A stretch of DNA of 64,000 nucleotides from positions 20,689,050 to 20,753,049 of the forward strand of contig NC_092700.1 in the NCBI RefSeq assembly GCF_964275005.1, in the 5' to 3' direction. The DNA is from Diadema setosum. Lineage: Eukaryota > Echinodermata > Echinoidea > Diadematoida > Diadematidae. Shown here piece by piece: positions 23,969 through 35,946 of this stretch (its first letter is position 1; each line of letters begins with the position of its first letter). The position numbers and the translations under genes are program-made. Under the pieces are notes generated by a model. The model worked only from the letters and a program-made list of their open reading frames with translations. It was not told the DNA's origin and searched no databases.

Positions 23969-23970
23969 TA
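23361..23970 (+). repeat. ~400-bp tandem duplication with CA/TA microsatellites
   Basis: A block starting TGTGGTTTAGCATGTGGTAT at about 23364 recurs at about 23765. Both copies run through the same ~170 bp into an A-rich stretch and a (CA)n tract. The first also carries (TA)n at 23576-23608. Confidence 0.8.
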
Positions 23971-23975
23971 TATAT

Positions 23976-24546
23976 GTGACCCTGCACTTCAAAATAAACA
24001 AAAGTCGCCAGACATGAGTTTTTAGTTAAGACCATATTCTGAAAGAGCAGACGTTAACCTTTAAAATGATGTATAACTCAAATCAAATGGACTAAACTAA
24101 TCTAAATATTGGAAAGAAAGCACAAACTCAGGAAAAGTGTGAACTGAGAAAAGATTCTCTGAAGTACAGTGTCTATTCAAGCGCTTAATCTTTTACCAAA
24201 CCGTGCTTGCTGTGCGATGAATGGGACAAAAAACAGGAAGTAAACCAGCAGAGTAACAACAATGAAGGGATTATCAGGTTAAACTGAAATTAAGCACGAC
24301 CCATTAACACATCCTGTCCATAATTAATGCCAACTTTCGAAGCAGTAGCACTATCTTTTCAAAAGTTATTAGAGTTGAAATTGAAAAGTGTGTACGAAAA
24401 GGGACTCTAAAGACACACCTAATCACACTATTCTACCAAAAATGTTCGAGATAAACTGCTAAAATACACACTTTCTTGCCCGTTTTATGATACCAAATTT
24501 TAGCATAATTGGTAGCTAGTTGACCCATTTCACTTATTTTAAGTCC
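23976..24546 (+). mobile_element. MITE family A, copy 3 (3'-truncated)
   Basis: The left inverted end is intact, but the copy stops near 24546 before the right terminal repeat and has an internal deletion near 24390. Confidence 0.8.
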
Positions 24547-25119
24547 AGATATCTTGTAATCGCTGCATGAAATTCAATAATTAACACCGTTAGAGTCTAG
24601 TGCAAACATTGGTTTATTCAAAAACGATTTAATCTGTCTTTCACTTTACATTGGTGACTAGAATTCATTGTAGACTTTCTACAGCTCACTTAATAAAGTC
24701 TAACCTTTTACTCGTACAACCTGATGAGTCTACCCATTCATGAAAGCATGTAAAACAAGGTTCAACTTTTGAAATATCACATGGTGAAGTCAAAGTGCAA
24801 TGATTGCGAGGCACGAATGCTTACTTTGGTTAAGTTCGATGGGTGATGGGATATGTTACATATTTAGTACCGCCTGCCTAGACATTCCAAAATACTCGGC
24901 AACAAGTAGCGTTTAAACTGAAGGAGGAACATAAGATGTAATTTCATTGCTTAAAATTCCCGAAGTCTGTTCAAGATCCTAAAGGGTTCCAAATTGATGT
25001 TTACAATAATTGACCAAACTTTTAAAGTTATAATGATACACATAATGATTGCTTCCGTATAAGATCGCTATCCACAGCATTTTTCTTTCTTTCTTTTTTT
25101 TTTTTTTTTAGATAATCGT

Positions 25120-25440
25120 TCATATGCCTGCGACATTCACGTACATTTCTTTATTCAATGCTGTGAGAAATCTTGTCAGGCATGGACGATTTCCTCGTTT
25201 TGTCCACGCTTGCATACAGCCCATCGCACATTATTGTTTGGCTGGCTAGCAAAGCTGTTCCCAATGTTTTATTTACCCAGGGGTACAGTCCCTCGCTAAT
25301 GGTGATTTTGGTGCCGTGGAGGTCACTGATGTTATCAAGGTCTCCCTCATCATTGCAATCTTTTTCAGGGTTCAGAGAACGACATTCGGTAGTGTTTGAA
25401 AGTGCAATGATTGTAAGGTATAGTGCTAACGTCGGTTAAG
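25120..25440 (-). pseudogene. Relic of a receptor tail exon
   Basis: The minus-strand translation shows a diverged version of the tail ladder: EGLYPWVNKT, then DGLYASVDKTRK, then, after a frame change, EMYVNV. Upstream is a stretch similar to the region before the first ladder tyrosine of gene 1. Membrane and extracellular exons are missing, and a stop precedes the last motif. It is a decayed fourth paralogue, or a detached piece of gene 2. Confidence 0.7.
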
Positions 25441-26107
25441 TGTTTGGTGAGTGATACGATGTTATGTTCAGACCTACATCTACGGCAATATCACATACCT
25501 TACGACCTTTAGGTAAAACTTCCTGGGTCAAATCGCAATGTTGACATTTTGCGACTACACATGCGCGTGTGATGCAATTCTAACCTAGTCGATTGCGACG
25601 AAGAAGCTAGCGCTCATGCAGAAATTTCCATCAATAAGAATGGAGAAGACAAATGCAACTGGTAAAAAACAATCGCATGATCGACGTGCGCGGCGCTACC
25701 ACTTCCGGAAGTTACACCGACCCTCGCACATAAATTGGTCGGAGTTTCTTCCCACGACCGTCGTGTGGACACAAGGGTCGTGGTATGATATGCATACATT
25801 TGAATTCTAATTGCCGTGCCATGAATTTTTACTCCGACTAGAAATACGTCTGAACATGGCTTATGAGTGGTACTTGCCAGCATATCCACCTGACAGCAAA
25901 AGTGGTATTTGACATTATTAATAGAAAAAGATTGTTAATAAATGCAACGCAAAATTAAATGGATGCTTTCAAAGTGCTAATTGATGGATCATTCTGGTCA
26001 CCTGGTCTACGCAAGTTCATTCTTTGTTTGAACATGACTGATGAATTCCATAATTGTTAATCGGGTAAGCTGAAATACCTTCTCTCGCTTGAAAACTCGT
26101 GAAGTGT
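25441..26107. other. Sequence between tail relic and MITE
   Basis: No gene recognised. GTTCAGAC-type sequence near 25468 and its complement near 25848 hint at a small inverted-repeat element of about 390 bp, but the match is weak. Confidence 0.3.
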
Positions 26108-26579
26108 TTAAAGGAACACTCCAGACGATTTTCCTAATTTCACATCGTGATAATATATAAATCGACAACTCCATGTATAGATTTGTGGAATTTATTGTGT
26201 TTCTTCAACAGAAAAAGAATACTTTAAAAAACCTTAAACAAATTACACTGAACAAGGATGATGAAATAGGAGGTTCACATATTTCAGAAATGCAGCAGTA
26301 TAATTCCATTAAAATACCGCTTGCTTGCGAGTTCACCTGTGTATTATATGCATGCTTTCTTCTTTTGTTCTGCTTCCTTGAGCCCCAGCTCACGCATTCT
26401 TATGGTGACTCTGCCATGTTATCGTCCTTGTTCATTGCAATTTGTTCTAAGTTTTGAAAATATTCGTATTCTTCATCCCAATTATCACAAATTCTGAAAC
26501 TCTGTCCTCAGTATAAATAAATTATAGTTGTTCAAATGAAAAAAAAAATATCTGAAAATCAACCGGAGGTCTCCTTTAA
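26108..26579. mobile_element. MITE with TTAAAGGA ends
   Basis: The left end TTAAAGGAACACTCC and the complement of the right end TTAAAGGAGACCTCC form short TIRs about 470 bp apart. TTAA at both extremities fits a TTAA-targeting family (piggyBac or Kolobok type). It lies 66 bp beyond the stop of the gene 2 tail. Confidence 0.6.
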
Positions 26580-26645
26580 AATCAACTGAGAAAGTCATAG
26601 GAGTCACTTGTACCGATGTACCCAAAAGCTAAACCCAGAACTGGC

Positions 26646-27452
26646 TTATTCTGCGCACAAGCCATCGGGTAATGCTGTTTTAGCGTCAACACTGCGTGCT
26701 TTTCGACTTTTGTCCACTTTTGCATACAATTCTTCGCAAATAGCTGGTTTCGGTGGCAAAGCTGTTCCCCTTGTTTTATTTACACGTGCGTACAGTTCCT
26801 CTCCAATCGGGGTCTTGGTGTCATGGCTCTCAGAGAAGTGATCAAATTCTCTCACATCAGGGAGAAGGCTACTTATGGAATCCTTTCCAGGATTCAGAAA
26901 ACTATATTCACTCGAGTTGAAAACGTCAGGTTGATATGGCCTGTTAGTGGATTCAATTTCCTCAGGTACAAGTCATGCGGATCCAGCGTAAAGTAATACA
27001 CGTCTTCAGAAGGCGCGGCTGTTCGGGAACCTGTATTGGAACAGGAATTACTCTCTTTTCTATTCGAGCAAAGATCAGGCTGGGAAGTCGAAGAAATAGC
27101 TGGGTGAGCTGGGTGGTGAACGTGTGCTCTGCCGTAGTGGAAGGCATGATTGATGTGATCGTAGTCATTGTCTCTTAAGATATTTCTAGACTTGGCAAAA
27201 TCATCAGCTTTGCATGACTCTGCACATTCGTTTTCCGATTCCCCTTTCCCTTGAATAGACACAGATGCATTGCTGGGATCTTGCCTTTGAGTACAAACAC
27301 CGTCAAATGTTTTAGCGACGTTTAGTGAATTGTAACCATTTTCGGTATCTGTAGTGTTCGACGCAACACGGTCGGTCGAGCTCGGATTTTGGTTGGACGT
27401 GTCTACAGGATACATCAGCAATGATTGGTTCAAAGCTTGTGAAGACCTACGT
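26646..27452 (-). pseudogene. Gene 2 tail exon, frameshifted
   Basis: After the acceptor (AATAACAG) the frame begins RRRSSQALNQ and runs to a VYYFTL ITIM-like motif near 27000. A net five-base gain relative to gene 1 near 26965-26975 shifts the frame, and that frame stops near 26894. The old frame still reads well downstream (EELYARVNKT, EELYAKVDKS) and ends at TAA 26646-26648, where the third ladder tyrosine is replaced by Cys. The ladder would thus be two motifs long even without the shift. Confidence 0.75.
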
Positions 27453-27637
27453 CTGTTATTCAGGGAATGATATAAACAGATAGTGATTATTAATCTAATT
27501 ATTACAATAATTATAAACATCTGGTGGATAAAAAAACAAATTGTTTTCGTAATCAGTTCTTTGACCTTACATGCACCAACAGAATCTATGATTTAATATT
27601 ATAATCTATATCATATCACACACAGTCATTTACATTT

Positions 27638-28325
27638 GTGACCGTGCACCTCAAAACGAACATAAAGTCGCACACACTGATTTTGCGTGAGGACTGAAAA
27701 TAAGTGAAATAGGTCAACCTAGCCGAACTTGACTTTTTCATATTTTCTAAAAGAGCGGGTCTTCCTTTACATTATGCTAAAATTCGGTATCATAAAACGG
27801 GCAGGAAAATGTGTTTTTTAGCAGTTTATCTCAAACATTTTTGGTACAATAGTGTGATTAGGTGTGTCTTTAGAATCCCTTTTTCATTTCTGAAAAAACC
27901 TTGTCCACACCCTTCACTTTCAACTCTAATAACTTTTGAAACGATGGTGCTACTGCTTTGAAAGTTGGCATTAATTATGGACAGAATGTGTTAATAAGGC
28001 ATGCTTAATTTCACTTTAATCTAATAATGACTTCATTGTTGTTACTCTGGTGGTTTACTTCCTGTTTTTGTCCCATTCATCGCACAGCCAGCACGGTTTG
28101 GTAAAGATTAAGCGCTTGAATAGACACTGTACTTCAGAGCCTCTTTTCTCAGTTCACACTTTTCCTGAGTTTGTGCTTTCTTTCCAATATTAAGATAGGT
28201 TAGGAGAGTCCATTTGATTTGAGTTATACTTCATTTTAAAGCTTAAAGTCTGCTCTTTCAGAATATGGTCTTAACTAAAAATTCATGTCTGGCGACTTTT
28301 TGTTTGTTTTGAGGTGCAGGGTCAC
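27638..28325 (-). mobile_element. MITE family A, copy 4 (inverted)
   Basis: A full-length copy in reverse orientation inside the gene 2 tail-proximal intron, flanked by ATTT on both sides. Confidence 0.85.
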
Positions 28326-28557
28326 ATTTATACATTACCTCACAGTACACTGAAGCATGAAAGAAAATAAAATATACATTATTTGAACATTGTGTAGACA
28401 CATTTTAGATCTGTAAGTTTATTGTGCATTCTTCGATGAAAATATCACGAAAAAATGTGAATACCAACATGAACTTATACCTCCTAAAATTTTAGTTCCT
28501 TTCCCCTCTACTCGTTACACACAGAAATAAACGATACTGGGTTGCGCCAAATCTCAC

Positions 28558-28675
28558 CTCTTTTTATAATGGTTGCACCAAGTCACGGAAAGAATGGCAA
28601 GCAAAACGAGAACGACGAACAGAAAGGCTCCAAGGATGTAGCTCACAGTAATGTTCTTGTCCAGATCTCCAGAAA
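28558..28675 (-). CDS. Gene 2 transmembrane exon
   Basis: A 118-nt exon (acceptor TTTCAG, donor GTGAGA), phase 1 in, phase 2 out. It encodes SGDLDKN, a helix of about 20 residues rich in Leu, Val and Phe, and CNHYKKR. Identity to gene 1 is strongest at both ends. Confidence 0.85.
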
Positions 28676-30162
28676 CTGAAATATAACGAAACAAATTAGA
28701 CCCCTGTAAAAAATGTGTAGAGATTTTACAGCAGTATGATATGTTATTTTTCTATTCATAATTTTGCATTTTATGATCATGGCACAAGTGACGATATGAG
28801 ACATAGGATCATATGTGCACAACTGAAGTTCAAGACAGGATGAGAAACGCTTTTTGGTCTTACAGGCAGTCGACTTGTGTATGGAAAAACAAACAAACAA
28901 ACCGAGAAATCAATAATCTACACACACGTACATACTTTAATGTATATGTAACACATACAACAATATACGATACATAGACTAAACCTCTATCACAACATCC
29001 GTCACTTAAGAAAATGTGTTATATGTGAATGTTGTTGTCATCTCATAGCATTAAGTATTCTGCTGTCTTCATCATGGAATATATGGAACACACACTATCC
29101 TCGGTTAATCAATATCAACGTAATAAATATCGTGTCTATTTTCCAGGGGGCAATTTAACCCCCCTGGGAAATCACCCCGGACCCTTGAATCTCTGACCCT
29201 AACTCTATTCCTATTATAGCCCTGGACTTAACCCTTACCCTAACCAAAACTCTAACCATAAACCTATTCCTAACCCTAATCTTTACTCTAATATTATCAC
29301 TAACCAGTGATTAACCCGGGGATCATTGCGGGGGGGGGGGGGGTAATTACCCTGATACGCTAAACATCAACTGTACTATCATAGCATGAATAGATACATG
29401 TACGTGTTCGTGATTGAACTCGGCTGACATGCAGCTAAAGTAGGGAGGGGAAAACATATATGTCACGATCAGTGCTTAATGTCTTCAATAACCATTGAAT
29501 TTAGAGAAAATAATCAAAGAGGGAAAATGGAGAAATGGACTGGACTCATTGGTTTTATCGTACAGACACAATAAGCTCACCAGAAGGAGTAGTAACAACA
29601 GCTGGTTTATGAAACGTAGTCAGTTCTTCAATGGGCCGCTGATTGCCTTTGGAAAACACAACAGATATAAGTTGGTGGGTCTTACACACACTATACAAAT
29701 TGCTTAAGACATGATAATTGCTGTAGCCATAGAACCGAAACGAGATAGAAGATCCTTAGTTTAAATCATTTTTCACAGCTACTTCTCAGCCCGAACTTCT
29801 CAATACCTATTTAGGCTAAGTATACATTAATAATTGCGCACTTTGTTCTATACCTGACTGCTTTATTGCTGTCGTGTATACAGTCACAGTCTGTACTTCC
29901 TGATCAGTGTTTAAGGCTGATGATGTTGTGATCGTAATGGACTACTTGATTTGGGGCTACCCTTTTCAATGATTTACTGATGAATTCATATAGAGACAAA
30001 CGATATCAATAAGCTTATGGAACTGATGAATTCATATAGAGACAAACGATATCAATAAGCTTATGGAACGTTCTATTTCTTAAAAAAAATACAAAAAGAA
30101 AACTACATCCTGAATACGTTAATTCACATATAATTACAAACTGTTAACGTTTTAATACTCAC
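28676..30162 (-). other. Gene 2 intron between stalk and TM
   Basis: Contains MITE B copy 2 and a segment near 29600-29690 similar to the gene 1 intron. No coding exon seen. Confidence 0.5.
29132..29360 (+). mobile_element. MITE family B copy 2
   Basis: The same inverted GGGCAATT / AATTACCC ends and degenerate CCCTAA core as copy 1. The flanks TAAATATC and TAAACATC match at 7 of 8 positions, a slightly diverged 8-bp target duplication. Confidence 0.65.
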
Positions 30163-32093
30163 TTGCGGTCCTGTCTGTAATTTGTGATGGTGTCGTACTT
30201 ATTTCGCTATCGTGCACCACATTCTCTGTAACCAAAAGTGACCAAAAAAAAATGCAGTTGTCCAATTTAGGGCTCACTTCTTAGAGGAGGATCCGGGAAT
30301 TCCGCATAGGGGAGTCGCCTTCACACTCACAAAATTAAGGGGGGGGGGGCGCACGCACCCTCACCATTTTTTTTATTTCTTTTGTTTTAAACAAAAATAA
30401 AGAAGGGCGTGCGCCCCTTTTGATCCGCCACTGCTTTTGCAATGGCTTATTACAGTTTAGATTTCATAAAGACAAATGATTTCCATATAGAATTATGGAC
30501 TTGTTTTCTTGAAAAACAACAACTACACATTACAACCTAAATACGCTAGTTCAAAGTATGAACTTTGTAGTACTTACATGAGGTCCTGTCTATAACTGGT
30601 AATGGTGTCGTACTGATTTCGGTATCCTGCTTCTCATCATCATTACCCAAAATCAAAAATGCAATTGTGTAATTGAGGACTACATTTTTCAGTGACTTAG
30701 ACATAAATCCATAAAGACAAATGATTTCCACATAGGAATATGGACTGTTTTTTTTTTATGTAAAAAAGACACAATGAATCATACAACCTGAATACGTAAG
30801 CTCAAATAATATACCAAGTGTGAACTTTGTAATACTCACTTGCGGTTCTGTCTGTAACTTGTGATGGTGTTGTATTGATTTCGGTATCATGCCTCTCATT
30901 CTCTGTACTTAACCCAAAACCGAAAATGTAATTGTGTAATTTGGGACTCCCTTTTGCAATGACATACAGATTAATATTCATACAGACAAACGATATCCCC
31001 ATGGAACAAAACTACAAATGCAAGCTAAATACGTTAGTTCAAAGTGTAAACGTTCTAGTACTTACCTGAGGTCCTGTTTGTAACTTTTGATGGTACTGTA
31101 CTGATTTCGGTATCATGCTTATCATGTGTAACCGGAAACAAACAAATTGTGCAATGTAGGACTACGTTTTTCATTCACTTACAAATTGAATTCATAAAGA
31201 CAAACGATTTCTGCATAAGATTATGGACTTTTTTTCTTTGAAAAATACACATAAAACCTGAATACATTAACTCCAATAATATATCAGGTGTAAACTTTGT
31301 AATACTCACTTGCGGTCCTGTCTATAACTTGTGATGATGCAGTATTCATTTCGGTATAGTGCCTCTCATTATCTGTGAAAAAAAAAACAACAACAACAAC
31401 GACTGAAGGCAATTGTGCAATTCAGGACTCCCTTTTCAGGGGCTGATACTGGAATTCCGTACAGGGTAGGCGCCTTTACTTTCACAAAATTAAAGAGGAC
31501 CGGCACGCACCCTCCCCATTTCTCTTTATTTATTTTGTTTTAAACAAAACTGAAGCCACTGCTTTTGCAATTACCTACAGTTCAATATTCGTAAAGACAA
31601 AAGATTACCACATAGGGTTATGGACTTCTTCTAAAACACACACACACACACACACTTCACATACAGTACAACCTTAATACGTTAGTTCAAGCGTGAACTT
31701 TGTAGTACCCAGTTGCGGTCCTGTCTATAACTTGTGATGGTGTCGTACTGATGTTCGTATTGTGCCTCTCATTATCTGTAACCCCCCCCCCCCCCCCAAA
31801 AAAAAAAAAAAAAATGCAAGTGTTCAATTTAGGACTACCGTTCTCAATGACTAACAATTTAATATATTATGAAGACAAACAATATCCACAAAGAATTGTG
31901 GACTTTTTTCTTCGATGAAATTACACGTTCAACCTGAATACGTTTGTCAAAATAACATACCAAGTTTATTTATTTTAGTTTTAGGTTATACCAAGTTTAG
32001 TTTACCAAATTTGCAATTTATAATATTCACTAAAGGTCCTGTAAATGATATGTAATGGTGTCGTACTGATTTCGGAATCGTACCTCCCATTTT
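30163..32093 (-). CDS. Gene 2 stalk: array of seven 63-bp mini-exons
   Basis: Seven related exon copies occur at 30163-30225, about 30578-30646, 30840-30902, about 31066-31128, 31310-31372, about 31713-31775 and 32031-32093. Each would encode 21 residues rich in Ser/Thr (core like EISTTPSQITDRTA), phase 1-1, consistent with an O-glycosylated stalk. Copies 1, 3, 5 and 7 have both splice sites. Copies 2 and 4 lack the AG acceptor at the expected place. Copy 6 has lost the GT donor (CT). So functional and damaged exons alternate. One related exon exists in gene 3 at 56212. Confidence 0.75.
30284..30435. mobile_element. MITE family C copy 1 (GGATCC ends)
   Basis: About 150 bp. It shares the GGATCC-GGAATTCC start, a GGGCGCACGCACCC block and a GATCCGCCACTGC end with the full copy at 41996. 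It lies between stalk exons 1 and 2. Confidence 0.75.
31434..31563. mobile_element. MITE family C copy 2 (diverged)
   Basis: Shares GGAATTCCGTACAGG, the CACGCACCCTCCCC block and the GCCACTGCTTTTGCAAT right edge with copy 1. It lies between stalk exons 5 and 6. Confidence 0.6.
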
Positions 32094-32720
32094 CTGTAAC
32101 AAAACAATGCCTTTTTTAAACATCGGAACCAATGCCACAATAACCAGGTCTAATTATGTCTTTAACAAATAAGTGAAATTACGGAACACTGTTTTCATAC
32201 CTGTTATTGGGATTCATTATCTATTATGTGTCTTTAGGTATTCAGGTTTGAACGTTTATAAGCTGAACGTGTTACATTCAGTTTTGTGTCAGCATTTGTG
32301 ATGAAGGAAACATGTCATTCTACTGATTAAAAAACAAAATTAATTACCCGCAACATACATCAGCTTATAAAAGGCGTATACTTATTTCATCATACACACC
32401 AAAATCATGGCCATGATTTTACAAGCGTAATAACACCCCCCCCCCCCCCCTTATGACAGTTACTAGGCCTAGTGATAACCTTAATATGTCTGAAATTATG
32501 GAAATGAAAATTACTTAATTCAAATCGTAATGATTAAAGTAACGATTGAAGGAAAACTGAGCAAGTGAAATCATGCCTTGAATCAGATGAAAGTCTTCAA
32601 TGTTGCCTTACATTAATTTTTCTTGCACTTTACCAAGGTTTGAAGTGGAATCATCCATTTGATTTTCGTCGTTTATGTCGGGGAATAAGGCAAGGGCTAT
32701 TCACTGTAATTGTTTCTCCC

Positions 32721-32752
<32 letters not shown>

Positions 32753-33453
32753 TGCCGCGGCATTGCAGCTGGCTGGTATAACACATATAGGAATTGTTGG
32801 CAGATGTCTTTTTCCCCTTCATGTTTCGACACTCCACGTGTATTGCTGAATGGAAGTCGAAATCTTAAAGCATGTCGCATTTCCATTACCACACCTCTAT
32901 TAATACTGCTATCAAAGCAACCGCTAATTTGTGTGTAGCATGTGGTTACCTGTTCTCCTTTTATAGTATTTGAGAAGAATCTTCTGTTCCCCGAATATTA
33001 ATGGTCGTTTGTTTATGTGGTTTTGTGTGTGTGTTTTTAATTTGGTCTTTAGTTGTACCCGTGCTCCTCTCATCCTGATCTTCACAATGGGCTTTTGTTG
33101 TGACCTACACTCAACAAGCTTGCTATTAAGCAGGTTACATCCTATTACTCTAGAGTATTCTTTTACTTTGATTGAAACTAACACATCGACCTCCATGTAC
33201 TATGTTAGTATTTTTCTTCTTGTATATCTATTTGATAAAGCTAAAGGTTATGTATTATCATAAGTTGTTATACTTAATTCATTTTAAATCAAAATGTTAG
33301 AAATAAGATTGGAATTGATATTCAGCACAATATTTGATCTTCTCATATCTCAACATGAACAACTGCCTGATTTCTGTACTTTCACTTAGAATCTTACAAA
33401 GATTTGGTTCTGGCTACATTGTGTCAGAGTGAAAGGTGTATTGTGCGACAGAC
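32094..33453 (-). other. Gene 2 intron between Sushi and stalk
   Basis: Contains a C13 run near 32438 and a T-rich run near 32728-32753. No coding exon recognised on the minus strand. Confidence 0.5.
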
Positions 33454-33675
33454 CATTCATTTCATCGTTGACTGCCTGGCAAGTCGGGACTAACGCGTTC
33501 CAAACCGGGAAGTAAGTCGACCGTCCATGTATTCCCACACACTGCAGTGTCTCGCTACCATTTCACATGAACCCTTCGCCACAAGTAAGAGTCATCTTAG
33601 ATCCAAAGCGCGTGACATTCGAGTCCCAGTGGCCATCAGACACAGGGTCGAGATGTTTGCAAATCCCAACTGAAA
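33454..33675 (-). pseudogene. Gene 2 Sushi/CCP exon with in-frame stop
   Basis: A 222-nt exon, phase 1-1, homologous to the intact gene 3 exon at 57554. It keeps the Sushi spacing (GSKMTLTC, GEGF, TLQC, PTC). However, the second cysteine of the CKHPCP motif is Asp, the Trp before the last Cys block is Arg, and a TGA interrupts the frame right after GEGFM. It is either silently skipped or a null lesion. Confidence 0.75.
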
Positions 33676-34210
33676 CTTTCGATAAGAGAGAAAAGGCTTG
33701 ATTTATAGAATCATATATTTTTGTTATTTTCAACGCCATTTCCGACGTAACCATTGACGCCAACTTACTTTTTAATTAGATCATATTATTTTCTTTTTTC
33801 CTAATGACAAAAAGTAAACAAACAAACAGAATGCTATTAATAAAGTGGTGAGGAATGCCTGTGAATAATACATGAAAACGCAAATTGCTCAAATGTAAAA
33901 AAAAAAAAAAAATGTTAGAATTCAAAGTAGTGCATGACCGTACTTGGTGTTTTTTCTACCAGATTCAAGTTTCGTATCACTGCTTTTAGCAATAACAGTT
34001 GACAGTTTTACTGTACATGTAGACAGCAAGTATAATGATGTATCCACGAAGCATTTGTAGTAAATAATGTTGTCGTACAAAGTCTGAAATCAGTACCAAT
34101 ATCAGTTAAACGTTATAAAAATATTCAAACATGATTCTGTTTATAGAGAATAATGGGAATTGGGAAATGATTCGTACTTTGTAGTAGCTCACACTCTTTT
34201 AGGTACTCAC

Positions 34211-34471
34211 GGTTAAACAAACAATGGTGTTGCCTTCCGGTTTCAGGTCTCCATTTATGAGTATAGTTCACGCTAGAAATGAAGTTGGCATAATTTTCTG
34301 ATTGATAGCACATGCAGATCCTTTTATGAACAATAGCAATGTCATGGTTTCCGGGTTTTTCTCTGCAGGTGGACACACACTCTCCGTCAGAATTAACGTT
34401 AAATCCAGAAACAAATGCAGCCTGAAAGAAGTGAAGATAGGTGCTCTGGAAGCATCCAAGAAATCCAGGTT
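34211..34471 (-). CDS. Gene 2 WSC-domain exon
   Basis: An 87-codon exon, acceptor ATGCAG and donor GTGAGT, phase 1-1. Cysteine landmarks follow the WSC (carbohydrate-binding) pattern: FLGCF at the start, ECVSTC, ICMCY in the middle and HHCLF at the end. It is the partner of the gene 3 exon at 59050. WSC domains occur in polycystin-1, kremen and fungal sensors, and are thought to bind carbohydrate. Confidence 0.8.
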
Positions 34472-35590
34472 CTGCATGTATACAGATGATTGATATAGCT
34501 AAATTCTGCATGACATTTCGTTGTTGTTTTTTTGCCACAAACAATTATACACTCAGTAAAATGAAAAGTGAACACTCTTTCCAGGTCATGTTTTTCATGG
34601 ACGATTTTGATACAAATGTCAATGTATTATTTCCTTATTGTAGACAATTGAAGTGGGTGTCGACTCAGTAGTCAATACAAAGGTCAAATTTACACATGAC
34701 TATACACATTCATTTTTGTCCTCCAAGGCACAAAAGCAATAATTGCATAAATTGACGTATCATTCATTTGCAAATGCCCTAAGATTATTTCATTGTTTTG
34801 ATTTAGGAAATCAAGAGTTCATGAAACAGATTAAAGAACCGAAGTAAATATTGGTTTTAATCGTCCTAATTTGAATTAATGATTCAATTTCTACCATATT
34901 GGTCAGTATTGCTTCTCTCCAATATCATTCCAATTTAGATTTATTATTATTATCATTATTACTATTACTATCATTATTATTATTCATCCAGCATTTCAAA
35001 CACAAAGCAAATGTGATTTAGCATGACAAAGAATAAAATGAATTATAACACAGCAAGAAAGAAAAAAAATGTAAAACAGGCATAGACCGTGACATACCAA
35101 ACATGGCTGCCAGTGGCAAGAAAAGGAAAACTTAATAATGCCATAACCTGCAGGTCTTCTATTCATATCCCGTCAACCGTGGAAAAAAAAAAAATCTCTA
35201 CCAGTCACAATACATTTAACATGCAGTCGTACAGGACAAATGGGGGGGGGGGGAGGTAGTGAGGAAGGCAAATAACACTGTATGAATATACATAGCCATC
35301 ATTTTCTGCATTTTCTAGTGATATCGAAACTAAAATTTAAACCCTCTCCAAAAATTGCCCTTCTAAGAACCTGTAGAGTCTGTGAAATATCTTCAAATAC
35401 AATCATTATCTATTCTTCAATCTGATGAGAGGCCTTCTCGGATTACGGAAAACTTATGGATTGCTGTTTGTCGCAACCATTCGGTTCTGGCTTGAGGAAA
35501 AGAAATCTGACATTATACTCTACATACTGCTCACGGAGTAATATAAGAGATTTAAGAGAAATGAGAAATTACACAAATTCATAGTGAATT
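34472..35590 (-). other. Gene 2 intron between SRCR and WSC, proximal part
   Basis: ATT-rich stretch near 34940-34990 and a G10 run near 35243. No exon seen. Confidence 0.5.
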
Positions 35591-35946
35591 AAATTATGCA
35601 GCGTTTGTACACAACACGACATCATTACCGATTAGCTAAGTCCTCCTCGATTCAAGAGCTAGTGATGCATTTTATAGCACTTGCAATCTCTCCTCAATTG
35701 ACATTTCTTGCCACCTTTGGCGCAAGATCTTTCGTGTTACCCTCCTCTGAACTTTCTCCAAAGCATCAATGTGTTTCCTGGCATAAACAAAACCAAGCTG
35801 GAACCCGATACTCAAGGATATAGGCAATACAAGTGACTTGTAAAGACAAAGCAGTGCACAAGAGGAGACTCCAGCTGGCAGGCGAGACAGCAGACCAAAA
35901 CATGCGATTAGCTTTTGGAATCACATATTGCACGTGATCATCTCAA

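Noticed and set aside
25173-25439. 88-codon plus-strand frame
   Set aside because: Antisense of the receptor tail relic; the minus strand carries the recognisable tyrosine motifs.
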